This document shows positions 8,073 to 16,127 of a DNA stretch of 64,000 nucleotides, in pieces (the first letter of the stretch is position 1; every line of letters starts with the position of its first letter). The stretch is from Streptomyces flavotricini (GTDB lineage Bacteria; Actinomycetota; Actinomycetes; Streptomycetales; Streptomycetaceae). Both the position numbers and the translations under genes were made by a program. The notes under the pieces were generated by a model that had not been told where the DNA came from, searched no databases, and saw only the letters and a list, made by a program, of their open reading frames with translations. Location: contig NZ_JAINUL010000001.1 of assembly GCF_020639365.1 (NCBI RefSeq), positions 4,057,309 to 4,121,308 of the forward strand, read 5' to 3'.

Positions 8073-9236
8073 TCAGACGCGCATCGCCTGCGGGGTCTCG
8101 CGCAGGTCCGCGTCCGGGCCCGGGTACTCGCGGATGATCTCGTAGCGCGTGTTGCGCTCGACCGGGCGGAAGCCGGCCTCGCGGATCAGCTCCAGCAGAT
8201 CGTCACGGCCCAGCTTGTTCGGCGTGCCGTAGTTGTCCGCGTCGTGCGTGATCTTGTACTCGACGACCGAGCCGTCCATGTCGTCCGCGCCGTGCTGGAG
8301 GGCCAGCTGGGCGGTCTGCACACCGTGCATGACCCAGAAGACCTTGACGTGCGGCACGTTGTCGAACAGCAGCCGGGAGACGGCGAAGGTCTTCAGCGCC
8401 TCGGCGCCCGTCGCCATCGTCGTACGCGCCTGCAGCTTGTTGCGGACCTTGCCGTCCTGCATGTCGACGAAGTCGTGCTGGTAGCGCAGCGGGATGAAGA
8501 CCTGGAAGCCGCCGGTCTCGTCCTGGAGCTCGCGCAGCCGCAGCACGTGGTCCACGCGGTGGCGCGGCTCCTCGATGTGCCCGTAGAGCATGGTCGACGG
8601 GGTCTTGAGGCCCTTGGAGTGCGCCAGGCGGTGGATGCGCGACCAGTCTTCCCAGTGGGTCTTGTGGTCCACGATGTGCTGGCGGACCTCCCAGTCGAAG
8701 ATCTCCGCGCCGCCGCCGGTGAGCGACTCCAGACCGGCCTCGATCAGCTCGTCCAGGATGTCGGAGGCCGACATGCCGGAGATCGTCTCGAAGTGGTGGA
8801 TCTCCGTCGCCGTGAACGCCTTCAGCGAGACGTTCGGCAGCGCCTCCTTCAGGGCGGAGAGCGAGCGCGGGTAGTACCGCCACGGCAGGCTGGGGTGCAG
8901 GCCGTTGACGATGTGCAGCTCGGTGAGGTTCTCGTTCTCCATGGCCTTGGCCAGGCGTACGGCTTCCTCGATGCGCATCGTGTACGCGTCCTTCTCGCCC
9001 GGCTTGCGCTGGAACGAGCAGTAGGCGCACGAGGCGGTGCACACGTTCGTCATGTTGAGGTGGCGGTTGACGTTGAAGTGGACGACGTCGCCGTTCTTGC
9101 GCGTACGCACCTCGTGGGCGAGGCCGCCCAGCCAGGCCAGGTCGTCGGACTCGTAGAGGGCGATGCCGTCCTCACGGGTCAGCCGCTCGCCGGAGCGAAC
9201 CTTGTCCTCCAGCTCACGCTTGAGCCCAGCGTCCAT
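8073..9236 (-). CDS. mqnE: Aminofutalosine synthase MqnE (radical SAM)
   Basis: 387 aa from ATG 9236. The radical SAM cysteines are in CTASCAYCSF (CxxxCxxC), after VNRHLNMTNV. Other family segments are HIVNGLHPSLPWRYY, KAFTATEIHHF and LTGGGAEIFD. MqnE joins the enolpyruvyl group of 3-[(1-carboxyvinyl)oxy]benzoate to the adenosyl group of SAM, giving aminodeoxyfutalosine in the futalosine route to menaquinone. Neighbours UbiX-, UbiA- and UbiD-like genes support this. MqnC is a relative, but these segments fit MqnE better. Confidence 0.93.
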   Translation of the reverse strand: MDAGLKRELEDKVRSGERLTREDGIALYESDDLAWLGGLAHEVRTRKNGDVVHFNVNRHLNMTNVCTASCAYCSFQRKPGEKDAYTMRIEEAVRLAKAMENENLTELHIVNGLHPSLPWRYYPRSLSALKEALPNVSLKAFTATEIHHFETISGMSASDILDELIEAGLESLTGGGAEIFDWEVRQHIVDHKTHWEDWSRIHRLAHSKGLKTPSTMLYGHIEEPRHRVDHVLRLRELQDETGGFQVFIPLRYQHDFVDMQDGKVRNKLQARTTMATGAEALKTFAVSRLLFDNVPHVKVFWVMHGVQTAQLALQHGADDMDGSVVEYKITHDADNYGTPNKLGRDDLLELIREAGFRPVERNTRYEIIREYPGPDADLRETPQAMRV

Positions 9237-9292
9237 TCCGGTCGTCTCCTCTACGGGTCCTGTCCTGCCTGCAACCGCCACCCACCGTACTC

Positions 9293-9748
9293 TTAGCGCT
9301 CTTCGGGCAGGTCCCCGACCCGGTTCTCCCACTTCGTGGAGAGCACGATGGTGGTACGGGTGCGCGAGACGCCCTTGGTGCCGGAGAGCTTGCGGATGAT
9401 CCGCTCCAGCCCGTCCACGTCGCCCGCACGGACCTTGAGCATGTACGAGTCGTCGCCGGCGATGAACCAGCAGTCCTCGATCTCCGCCAGGTCGCGCAGG
9501 CGGCGGGCCACGTCCTCGTGGTCCGCGGCGTCGGAGAGGGAGATGCCGATGAGCGCCGTGACACCGAGGCCGAGCGAGGCCGCGTTGACGGTCGCGCGGT
9601 AGCCGGTGATCACGCCGGCCGACTCGAGCCGGTTGATCCGGTCGGTGACGCTGGGGCCGGAGAGGCCCACGAGCCGGCCCAGCTCCGCGTACGAGGCACG
9701 TCCGTTCTCACGAAGTGCCTGGATGAGCTGCCTATCCACCGCGTCCAT
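9293..9748 (-). CDS. Lrp/AsnC family transcriptional regulator
   Basis: 151 aa from ATG 9748; an in-frame ATG six codons upstream is also possible. An N-terminal AsnC helix-turn-helix (DRQLIQALRENGRASYAELG, then GLSGPSVTDRINRLE) is followed by an effector-binding RAM domain (ALIGISL, CWFIAGDDSYMLKV). Homologues respond to amino acids. It lies upstream of mqnE on the same strand, but a separate unit is likely. Confidence 0.93.
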   Translation of the reverse strand: MDAVDRQLIQALRENGRASYAELGRLVGLSGPSVTDRINRLESAGVITGYRATVNAASLGLGVTALIGISLSDAADHEDVARRLRDLAEIEDCWFIAGDDSYMLKVRAGDVDGLERIIRKLSGTKGVSRTRTTIVLSTKWENRVGDLPEER

Positions 9749-9807
9749 ATACCTGGAGCCTTCCATTATTCGGCGATCCCGCAAGTTTACGTATAGAATC
9801 AAAGGCG

Positions 9808-9827
9808 CACAGGGTCAACACCCTGTG
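9808..9827. promoter_or_regulatory. Candidate operator between asnC-type gene and 46-aa ORF
   Basis: Inverted repeat CACAGGG-6 nt-CCCTGTG in the divergent intergenic region, which is clearly AT-richer than the surroundings. A plausible autoregulatory site for the AsnC protein; not proven. Confidence 0.35.
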
Positions 9828-9886
9828 AATCTTTCAACAGATTGGCGATGATCTCGCTGATCTGACGACATCAGGAGTGGTTCACC

Positions 9887-10027
9887 GTGTACACGATCGA
9901 GATGGCCTACGCGCACATGCGACAGCTCCAGGAGCTGGCCAACCGATCCCGCACCGACCAGCCCGCCGCGGCCCACCGCGTCGACCGGACCCGCAAGCAG
10001 GGCGCCGTCCGCGCCAAGAAGCGCTAG
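9887..10027 (+). CDS. Conserved-looking 46-aa small protein
   Basis: 46 aa from GTG 9887 with an AGGAG ribosome-binding site 9 nt upstream. The N-terminal helix (MYTIEMAYAHMRQLQELAN) is amphipathic and the C-terminus is strongly basic (RTRKQGAVRAKKR). No known domain; the charge suggests nucleic-acid or membrane contact. Its stop overlaps the end of the convergent ubiX-type gene by 4 nt. A good RBS and sensible composition argue that it is real. Confidence 0.65.
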   Translation: MYTIEMAYAHMRQLQELANRSRTDQPAAAHRVDRTRKQGAVRAKKR

Positions 10028-10710
10028 TCACCGCTTGCCTCCCGGGGGCGGGACGCTCCACCGAGCTCCCCCTCCCACCTGCGGTAAAGCCGGTGCGGCA
10101 CCCCTGCCGCGTCCAGCACCCGCCCCGCGACGAAATCCACCAGGTCCTGGATGTGCGTCGCCCCCGCGTAGAACGCCGGAGAGGCGGGCAGCACCACTGC
10201 GCCCGCCTCGTCCAGCGCCACCAGATGCTTGAGCGTCTGCCCGTTCAGCGGGGTCTCCCGCACCGCGACCACCAGTCGCCGCCGCTCCTTCAGCGTCACG
10301 CTCGCGACGCGCTGGAGCAGGTCCTTCGACAGTCCGAGCGCCACCCCCGCCACACAGGCCGTGGACGCCGGCACGATGAGCATCCCCTTCACGGGGTACG
10401 AGCCCGAACTCGGCCCGGCGGCCAGGTCTCCGGCGCCCCAGTAGCGGACGTCGTCCAGTTCCGGCCGCGCGAAGGTCGCGGGCTTGCCGTCCGCCCCGCG
10501 TTCCAGCCAGGCCGCGAGATCGTCGCGCCAGTGCGCGTCACGGAACGCGATTCCCGTCTCGTCGAGGAGGGTCAGCCGCGAGGCACGGCTGACCACGAGG
10601 TCCACACTCTCCCCCGCCGCCAGCAGTCCGCGGATCACCGCCGCCGCGTACGGCGTCCCGGACGCACCGGAAACCCCGACCACCCACGGGGTGCGCTTGC
10701 CGTCAGTCAT
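10024..10710 (-). CDS. UbiX-family flavin prenyltransferase
   Basis: 228 aa from ATG 10710. The N-terminus has the FMN-binding GVSGASGTPYA motif, and the middle has GMLIVPASTACVAGVALGLSKDLLQR, both diagnostic of UbiX/Pad1 proteins. UbiX makes prenylated FMN, the cofactor for UbiD-type decarboxylases; a UbiD-type gene lies at 12810-14267. In futalosine-pathway organisms this pair handles the naphthoate decarboxylation step. Overlaps the small ORF at its 3' end. Confidence 0.94.
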   Translation of the reverse strand: MTDGKRTPWVVGVSGASGTPYAAAVIRGLLAAGESVDLVVSRASRLTLLDETGIAFRDAHWRDDLAAWLERGADGKPATFARPELDDVRYWGAGDLAAGPSSGSYPVKGMLIVPASTACVAGVALGLSKDLLQRVASVTLKERRRLVVAVRETPLNGQTLKHLVALDEAGAVVLPASPAFYAGATHIQDLVDFVAGRVLDAAGVPHRLYRRWEGELGGASRPREASGD

Positions 10711-10787
10711 AGCTCCGAGACTATCCGGCCACCGGCGGGCGACGCTGAGTAAGGTGACCCGAGCGTCGACAGCGGGGGGATCAGGAC

Positions 10788-11390
10788 ATGGCCGGAATAC
10801 CGGGGGACGTACCGCTCGACGAGTGGAGCCGGGCCGACCGGGCCAAGGCCGCCGGGAAGCTGATGCTGGGCTGGGTGGGCCTGCTCTGGCTGATCGAGGT
10901 GGTGGATCTGGCCACCGGGCACGCGCTGGACGCGTACGGCATCGTCCCGCGGACCGTGGAGGGGCTGGGCGGGATCCCGCTGGCGCCGTTCCTCCACTTC
11001 GGGTTCGACCACGTGGCGTCGAACAGCGTGCCGCTGCTGGTGCTGGGCTTCGTCGCCGCACTGAGCGGGATACGGCGGTTCCTGGCGCTGTGCGCGGTGG
11101 TCGTGATGGCGGACGGGCTCGGGGTGTGGCTCGTCTCCGGGTCGAACACCGTGACGGCCGGGGCGTCCGGTCTGGTCTTCGGACTGTTCGGGTACCTGCT
11201 GGTGCGCGGGTTCGTCGAGCGCCGGGTGCCGGGGGTGCTGGTCGCCCTCGGGATCGCCGCGTACTGGGGGACGGGGATCCTGACGGGCATCCTGCCGACG
11301 AACACCACGGTCAGCTGGCAGGGACACCTCTTCGGCCTCGTGACGGGCGTGACGGCCGCGTTCCTGTTCCGCCGCCCCGTCCGCGCGTAG
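10788..11390 (+). CDS. Rhomboid family intramembrane serine protease
   Basis: 200 aa from ATG 10788. About six transmembrane segments. The catalytic serine is in TAGASGLVFGLFGYL (GxSG) and the catalytic histidine in WQGHLFGLVTGV. HVASNSVPLL corresponds to the upstream HxxxN motif. Cleaves membrane proteins within the bilayer; substrate unknown. It is the only plus-strand gene among the menaquinone genes and has no evident link to them. Confidence 0.93.
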   Translation: MAGIPGDVPLDEWSRADRAKAAGKLMLGWVGLLWLIEVVDLATGHALDAYGIVPRTVEGLGGIPLAPFLHFGFDHVASNSVPLLVLGFVAALSGIRRFLALCAVVVMADGLGVWLVSGSNTVTAGASGLVFGLFGYLLVRGFVERRVPGVLVALGIAAYWGTGILTGILPTNTTVSWQGHLFGLVTGVTAAFLFRRPVRA

Positions 11391-11416
11391 CGCCCACGGG
11401 GCGGCCCCGCCCGGGT

Positions 11417-12340
11417 CTACAGGGTCAGGCCCCGGGCCACCAGGTCCGCCAGGGCGCAGACGAACAGGGCCATGCCGATGAAGCCGTTGACCGTGAAGAA
11501 GGCGCGGTTCAGACGGGACAGGTCGTGCGGCTTCACGATCGTGTGCTCGTAGAGGAAGGCCGCCACGACGATCACCAGGCCCGCCCAGAAGAACGGACCG
11601 GCCTCCGTCGCCACCGCGTACCACGCGAGCAGGGCCGTGGTCACGACGTGCGCGCCGCGTGCGCCCCACAGGGCCGCCGGGACGCCGAAGCGGGCCGGGA
11701 CCGACTTCACGCCGTCCGCGCGGTCCGCGGCCACGTCCTGGCAGGCGAAGATGAGGTCGAAGCCGCCGATCCAGACGCCCACCGCCAGGCCCAGGATCAC
11801 CGCGTCCCAGGACCACTCGCCCGTCACCGCCAGCCACGCGCCGACCGGTCCCATCGCCTGGGCCAGGCCCAGGATCGCGTGCGGGAAGTTCGTGAACCGC
11901 TTGCCGTACGGGTACACCACCATCGGGACCACCGCGATCGGCGCCAGCGCCAGGCACAGCGGGTTCAGCAGCGCCGCCGAGCCGAGGAACACGGCCAGCG
12001 CGATCCCGGCCCCGGTCCAGGCCGACCGTACGGACACGGCGCCCGTGACGAGTTCGCGCCCGGCGGTCCGCGGGTTCCGGGCGTCGATCTCACGGTCGAT
12101 GATCCGGTTCGCGGCCATCGCGAAGGTGCGCAGCCCCACCATGCAGACGGTGACGAGCAGCAGCTCGGGCCAGTGCATGGTGCGGTCGAGCTGGAACATG
12201 GCCGTCAGCGCCGCGATGTACGCGAAGGGCAGCGCGAAGACCGAGTGCTCGATCATCACGAGCCGCAGGAAGGCCTTGACCTTGCCGGTCGGCTGCGGCG
12301 CCGGGCCGGACCCGATCACCCCGTCGGCGGTCGTCATCAT
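11417..12340 (-). CDS. mqnP: UbiA-family prenyltransferase, menaquinone biosynthesis (MqnP)
   Basis: 307 aa, about nine membrane helices. The first Asp-rich motif is NRIIDREIDARNPRT (NxxxDxxxD) and the second is DLIFACQDVAADRADG (DxxxD); both bind the Mg-diphosphate of the prenyl donor. Attaches the polyprenyl chain to the naphthoate-derived ring. The context (UbiX and UbiD relatives, mqnE) points to MqnP rather than ubiquinone UbiA or MenA. Start ATG 12340 overlaps the upstream gene stop (ATGA). Confidence 0.92.
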   Translation of the reverse strand: MMTTADGVIGSGPAPQPTGKVKAFLRLVMIEHSVFALPFAYIAALTAMFQLDRTMHWPELLLVTVCMVGLRTFAMAANRIIDREIDARNPRTAGRELVTGAVSVRSAWTGAGIALAVFLGSAALLNPLCLALAPIAVVPMVVYPYGKRFTNFPHAILGLAQAMGPVGAWLAVTGEWSWDAVILGLAVGVWIGGFDLIFACQDVAADRADGVKSVPARFGVPAALWGARGAHVVTTALLAWYAVATEAGPFFWAGLVIVVAAFLYEHTIVKPHDLSRLNRAFFTVNGFIGMALFVCALADLVARGLTL

Positions 12341-12813
12341 GCGATTGCTCTCCGGAAGTCTTCGAGGTCGGCCAGGAGCCGCGCCGCCGGGAGCGCGCCG
12401 AGTTCCAGGGTCCGGGGGGCGGCGGCGCCCTCCTCCTCGCCCTCGGGCGGGGTGACCCGGGCGGTGACCACCCAGTCGCCGCCCGAAGGGCCGGCTTCGA
12501 GGCGCAGGAAATCCCCGGCCTCGACCGTGAACGGCTCGCCCGAGGCCAGGGCGGCCTGGAGCTGCTCCGCGAAGCCGTCCGCCTCGACGTCCCGCGCGCC
12601 GGGGAGCTCGAACTCACCGTGGCCGGGGCCGTCCTCGTACATCAGCGCCCAGACGTCGCCGGATCCGGCGAACTCCTCGGGTGTGACGCCCGCCTGCTCG
12701 GCGGCCAGCCGGACGCCCGGGTCCGCCGGGTCGATCTTCGGGCGCAGCAGGGCCACGTAGACGTCCCCGGCGCCGAGGAAGAGCTCGGGACCCCCCACGA
12801 CAATCGGGCTCAC
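12337..12813 (-). CDS. Unknown protein coupled to the UbiD-type decarboxylase
   Basis: 158 aa from GTG 12813, overlapping the decarboxylase stop (GTGA) and the mqnP start. No signal peptide or membrane segment. Acidic, with VGGPELFLGAGDVYVALL, WALMYEDGPGHGEFELPG and a C-terminal EDFRRAIA helix. I do not recognise a domain. Position between two menaquinone enzymes with overlaps on both sides suggests a linked role, perhaps accessory. Confidence 0.8.
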   Translation of the reverse strand: MSPIVVGGPELFLGAGDVYVALLRPKIDPADPGVRLAAEQAGVTPEEFAGSGDVWALMYEDGPGHGEFELPGARDVEADGFAEQLQAALASGEPFTVEAGDFLRLEAGPSGGDWVVTARVTPPEGEEEGAAAPRTLELGALPAARLLADLEDFRRAIA

Positions 12814-14267
12814 AGGCCGTACTCCTTCCAGCGGCGGTCCACCAGGGCCGCCGTCGCGGGGTCGGACTCCACCATGTCGGGCCAGCCGCCGTCGCGGGTG
12901 TAGCCCTCCTCGGGAAGCTTCTTGGTCGCGTCGATGCCCGCCTTGCCGCCCCAGAACTGCTGGTACGAGGCGTGGTCGAGGTGGTCGACCGGGCCCTCGA
13001 CCACCGTGAGGTCGCGGGAGTAGTCGGTGTTGCCGAGCGCCCGCCAGGACACCTCGTGCAGGTCGTGGACGTCGCAGTCGGAGTCCACGACGATGATCAG
13101 CTTGGTCAGCGACATCATGTGGGCGCCCCAGATGGCGTGCATGACCTTCTGGGCGTGCTTCGGGTACTTCTTGTCGATCGAGACGATCGCGCAGTTGTGG
13201 AAGCCGCCCGACTCGGGCAGGTGGTAGTCCACGATGTCCGGGACGATGATCTTGAGGAGGGGGAGGAAGAAACGCTCCGTCGCGCGGCCGAGCGGGCCGT
13301 CCTCCGTGGGCGGGCGGCCGACGACGATCGACTGGAGGAGCGGGCGCTTGCGCATCGTCACGCAGTCGATCTTCAGGGCCGGGAACGGCTCCTGCGGGGT
13401 GTAGAAGCCCGTGTGGTCGCCGAAGGGGCCCTCCGGGAGCATCTCCCCCGGCTCCAGCCAGCCCTCGATGACGACCTCGGCGTTGGCCGGGACCTGGAGC
13501 GGGACCGTCTTGCAGTCGACCATCTCGATGCGCTTGCCCGCGACGAACCCGGCGAAGAGGTACTCGTCGATGTCGCCGGGCAGCGGCGCGGTCGACGCGT
13601 ACGTCACGGCCGGCGGGCAGCCGAAGGCGATCGCGACCGGGAGGCGCTCGCCGCGCTTGGCGGCGACCGCGTAGTGGTTGCGGCTGTCCTTGTGGATCTG
13701 CCAGTGCATGCCGATGGTGCGCTTGTCGTGGCGCTGGAGGCGGTAGAGGCCGAGGTTGCGCACGCCGGTCTCGGGGTGCTTGGTGTGGGTGAGGCCGAGG
13801 TTGAAGAAGGACCCGCCGTCCTTGGGCCAGGTGAAGAGGGCCGGGAGCCGGTCCAGGTCCACGTCGTCGCCGGTGAGGACGACCTCCTGGACGGGCGCGG
13901 ACTCGCCCTTCACCTTCTTCGGCGGCACGTGGACCATCGAGCCGAGCTTGCCGAAGGCCTCGCGGACGCCGATGAATCCCTGGGGGAGCTCCGGCTTGAG
14001 CAGGCCGCCGATCTTCTCGCTGATCTCGCCGTACGACGTGAGGCCGAGGGCCTTGAGGAGTCGGCGGTCGGTCCCGAAGACGTTCATGGCCAGCGGCATC
14101 GCCGAGCCCTTGACGTTCTCGAAGAGGAGGGCGGGACCCCCCGCCTTGTTCACTCTGTCGACGATCTCCCCGACCTCCAGGTACGGGTCGACTTCGGCCT
14201 TGATGCGCTTGAGGTCGCCCTCTCGCTCCAGAGCCCGGAGCAGCGAGCGGAGATCGTCGTAAGCCAT
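12810..14267 (-). CDS. Menaquinone biosynthesis decarboxylase (UbiD family)
   Basis: 485 aa from ATG 14267. UbiD signatures: an N-terminal DDLRSLLRALEREGDL, the GGPALLFENVKG segment, GMHWQIHKDSRNHY, and the prFMN/metal region EVVIEGWLEPGEMLPEGPFG with its conserved glutamates. Uses prenylated FMN to decarboxylate the naphthoate intermediate of the futalosine pathway (the MqnL role). First gene of a coupled run with the 158-aa protein and mqnP. Full length for the family. Confidence 0.93.
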   Translation of the reverse strand: MAYDDLRSLLRALEREGDLKRIKAEVDPYLEVGEIVDRVNKAGGPALLFENVKGSAMPLAMNVFGTDRRLLKALGLTSYGEISEKIGGLLKPELPQGFIGVREAFGKLGSMVHVPPKKVKGESAPVQEVVLTGDDVDLDRLPALFTWPKDGGSFFNLGLTHTKHPETGVRNLGLYRLQRHDKRTIGMHWQIHKDSRNHYAVAAKRGERLPVAIAFGCPPAVTYASTAPLPGDIDEYLFAGFVAGKRIEMVDCKTVPLQVPANAEVVIEGWLEPGEMLPEGPFGDHTGFYTPQEPFPALKIDCVTMRKRPLLQSIVVGRPPTEDGPLGRATERFFLPLLKIIVPDIVDYHLPESGGFHNCAIVSIDKKYPKHAQKVMHAIWGAHMMSLTKLIIVVDSDCDVHDLHEVSWRALGNTDYSRDLTVVEGPVDHLDHASYQQFWGGKAGIDATKKLPEEGYTRDGGWPDMVESDPATAALVDRRWKEYGL

Positions 14268-14357
14268 AGGGGCCAGTATCCGTCACCGGCTAGCCTGGGA
14301 GTGTCACCGGGGCCCGAGGCGGGTCCCCCGTCACTGCTGGGGAGTCGGTCCCACACC

Positions 14358-14648
14358 GTGCTGCGCTATCTGCCGTTCCTGCTGATCATCGCGCTGACCA
14401 TCTACGCCTTCATCGACTGCCTGAACACGCCGGAGGAAGAGGTCAAGCACCTCCCCAAGGTGGTCTGGGTGATCATCATCCTGCTGTTCTCGATCGTCGG
14501 ACCGGTGGTGTGGCTCTTCGCCGGCCGGCAGCGCTCCGCGGTCGGCGGCGGCCGCTCGCGCCGCACGCAGTGGATCGCTCCCGACGACAACCCCGAGTTC
14601 CTGCGCTCCTTGAACGAGGACCGCGACAAGGACAGGGACAAGGACTGA
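14358..14648 (+). CDS. PLDc_N (phospholipase D-nuclease N-terminal) membrane protein
   Basis: 96 aa from GTG 14358. Two transmembrane helices (LPFLLIIALTIYAFIDC and VVWVIIILLFSIVGPVVWLF) form the PLDc_N module, followed by GRQR and a tail ending in repeated DKDRDKD. Homologues are common in actinobacteria and lack a catalytic domain. Function unknown. Divergent from the UbiD-type gene. Confidence 0.88.
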   Translation: MLRYLPFLLIIALTIYAFIDCLNTPEEEVKHLPKVVWVIIILLFSIVGPVVWLFAGRQRSAVGGGRSRRTQWIAPDDNPEFLRSLNEDRDKDRDKD

Positions 14649-14664
14649 GGACTGACCGTCCGCC

Positions 14665-15036
14665 TCACCGGGCCCAGGGCAGGACGCGGGGTTCCGCTTC
14701 TCCCGGGACCGTGACGAGGGCGTCCGAGCGCATCGCCACGTACGCCTCGGCCGCCTCCGGGGCGTGGACGCGGCGCAGTACGTGCGGCGGGAGGACCAAG
14801 GTCTCACCCGCCGCGACCTTTGCGGTGCGGCCGCCCGAGGTGACGTCCACGACGCCGGCGGTGACCGTCCACACCTGTTCGCGGTCGAGGGAGTGCTCGG
14901 GGCCGGAGGCGCCGGCGGCCATGGCGACGCGCCAGGTGCTGAGCTCGGCGCTGCCCCGGCTGGGCGCGGCCAGGCCGGTCATGACCGCGTTGGGGGTCGT
15001 GGTGACGTGGTCGGGCGAGGTCGTGATGACGTGCAT
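14665..15036 (-). CDS. Cupin domain protein
   Basis: 123 aa from ATG 15036, with GAGGGA upstream; ATG 15051 is an alternative. The core is a small double-stranded beta-helix: GPEHSLDREQVWTVTAGVVDV matches cupin motif 1 loosely and GETLVLPPHVLRRVHA matches motif 2. A metal site is plausible (His/Glu). No enzyme activity can be assigned. Divergent from a MarR gene with a palindromic operator in between, so probably its target. Confidence 0.88.
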   Translation of the reverse strand: MHVITTSPDHVTTTPNAVMTGLAAPSRGSAELSTWRVAMAAGASGPEHSLDREQVWTVTAGVVDVTSGGRTAKVAAGETLVLPPHVLRRVHAPEAAEAYVAMRSDALVTVPGEAEPRVLPWAR

Positions 15037-15060
15037 GGGGAGATCCCTCATTCCTGAGTC

Positions 15061-15095
15061 AAGCCGCTTTACTTACTCCACGAGTAAAGCAGCTT
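15061..15095. promoter_or_regulatory. Palindromic operator between cupin and MarR genes
   Basis: Arms 15061-15073 (AAGCCGCTTTACT) and 15083-15095 (AGTAAAGCAGCTT) are complementary at 12 of 13 positions, with a 9-bp spacer. AT-rich core in a high-GC genome, placed in the shared divergent promoter. This is the usual arrangement for a MarR autorepressor site. Confidence 0.65.
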
Positions 15096-15112
15096 GACCC
15101 AGTCGTGTCACC

Positions 15113-15625
15113 ATGTTTTCCGTGACGAGAAACGAAGAGACCGAAGGCACCGAGGCCACCGGCGACACCGGCGACACCGGCATCGAGCTCGGCTTCCTGC
15201 TCGGGCTCGGCTTCCAGCTGCTGATCGGCGAGTTCACCCGACGGCTCGGCGCCGCCGGGTACGGCGATCTGCGGCCCGCGCACGGCATGGCCTTCCAGGT
15301 GCTCAAAGGGGGCGGGGCCACCGGCACCGAGCTCGGCGAGCGGCTCGGGGTGACCAAGCAGGCCGCCGGGCAGCTCGTGGACGACCTGGAGAAGCGGGGC
15401 TACGTACGGCGCGAGCCGCACCCCGGGGGCGGGCGGCGCAAGCTGGTGGTCCTGACCCCGGCCGCGCAGGAGCACCTCGCCGTCGCCGGGCGGGTCCTGC
15501 ACGAGCTGGAGGCCGAGCTCGGCACCCGCGTCGACCTCCCCGCCCTGCGCCGGGAACTCACCGGCCTGCTGCGCGCCCTGGGCGGGGACGGGGAGCTTCC
15601 GCCACTGCGGCCCGTCTGGCATTGA
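15113..15625 (+). CDS. MarR family transcriptional regulator
   Basis: 170 aa from ATG 15113. Winged helix with GTELGERLGVTKQAAGQLVDDLEKRGYV as recognition region and the wing EPHPGGGRRKLVVLTPAA. The N-terminus starts with a short Glu/Thr/Gly-rich stretch containing duplicated TGD units. Probably represses itself and the divergent cupin gene through the palindrome at 15061-15095. Ligand unknown. Confidence 0.93.
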   Translation: MFSVTRNEETEGTEATGDTGDTGIELGFLLGLGFQLLIGEFTRRLGAAGYGDLRPAHGMAFQVLKGGGATGTELGERLGVTKQAAGQLVDDLEKRGYVRREPHPGGGRRKLVVLTPAAQEHLAVAGRVLHELEAELGTRVDLPALRRELTGLLRALGGDGELPPLRPVWH

Positions 15626-15656
15626 ACGCGTTCAAGGCGACTGCAAGAATGGGCGG

Positions 15657-16127
15657 ATGCCGAGGAACAGCGGGGGTCCGCGGGTCGTCGACACGATCCT
15701 GCGCAATCTCCTCGCGTACGGGGTCGCCGTCACCGCCCTGCTCGCCATGGCCGGGGGCAATCCGCACGTCGCCCACTCCACCCCCGCCGTCTACGACGCG
15801 CGCACCGACGAGATCGTCGGCACCTGGCGCTGCGTCGAGGGCACCGAGGTGGTCTTCCGGGCCGACGGGAGCGCCACCGTCACCCTCCTCAACGGGCAGG
15901 AACGGGACTACGACCACGGCTGGCGGCTCTCCGGAACCGGCACCTGGAAGCTCATCGGCCGGGAGCCCGCGGGCTGGAACTACGGCCAGCACGTGCGCCT
16001 GCGCCTGCCCGACCTCTACGAGTGGACCTTCGAGCTGCGCCGCGACCACCGGCAGACGCTGGAGCTCTACTTCTTCTACGGCGATCCGAACGCGCGCAGC
16101 GCCTACGTCCTGGAGAAGGACCCGTAG
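15657..16127 (+). CDS. Membrane-anchored or secreted unknown protein
   Basis: 156 aa from ATG 15657. One N-terminal hydrophobic helix (LLAYGVAVTALLAMAGG), then a beta-rich domain with IVGTWRCVEGTEVVFRADG, GTGTWKLIG and WTFELRRD, lipocalin-like in its strand pattern. Ends in YVLEKDP. No recognised family. Its 3' end overlaps the convergent SRPBCC gene by 25 nt. Confidence 0.8.
   Translation: MPRNSGGPRVVDTILRNLLAYGVAVTALLAMAGGNPHVAHSTPAVYDARTDEIVGTWRCVEGTEVVFRADGSATVTLLNGQERDYDHGWRLSGTGTWKLIGREPAGWNYGQHVRLRLPDLYEWTFELRRDHRQTLELYFFYGDPNARSAYVLEKDP

Noticed and set aside
12814..14286. Frame upstream of GTG 12813 in the same phase as the 158-aa protein
   Set aside because: Arg/Pro-rich out-of-frame reading of the UbiD-type gene; not a fusion.
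12972..14357. Plus-strand frame extending upstream of the PLDc_N gene
   Set aside because: Antisense shadow of the UbiD-type gene; only the part from GTG 14358 is a real protein.
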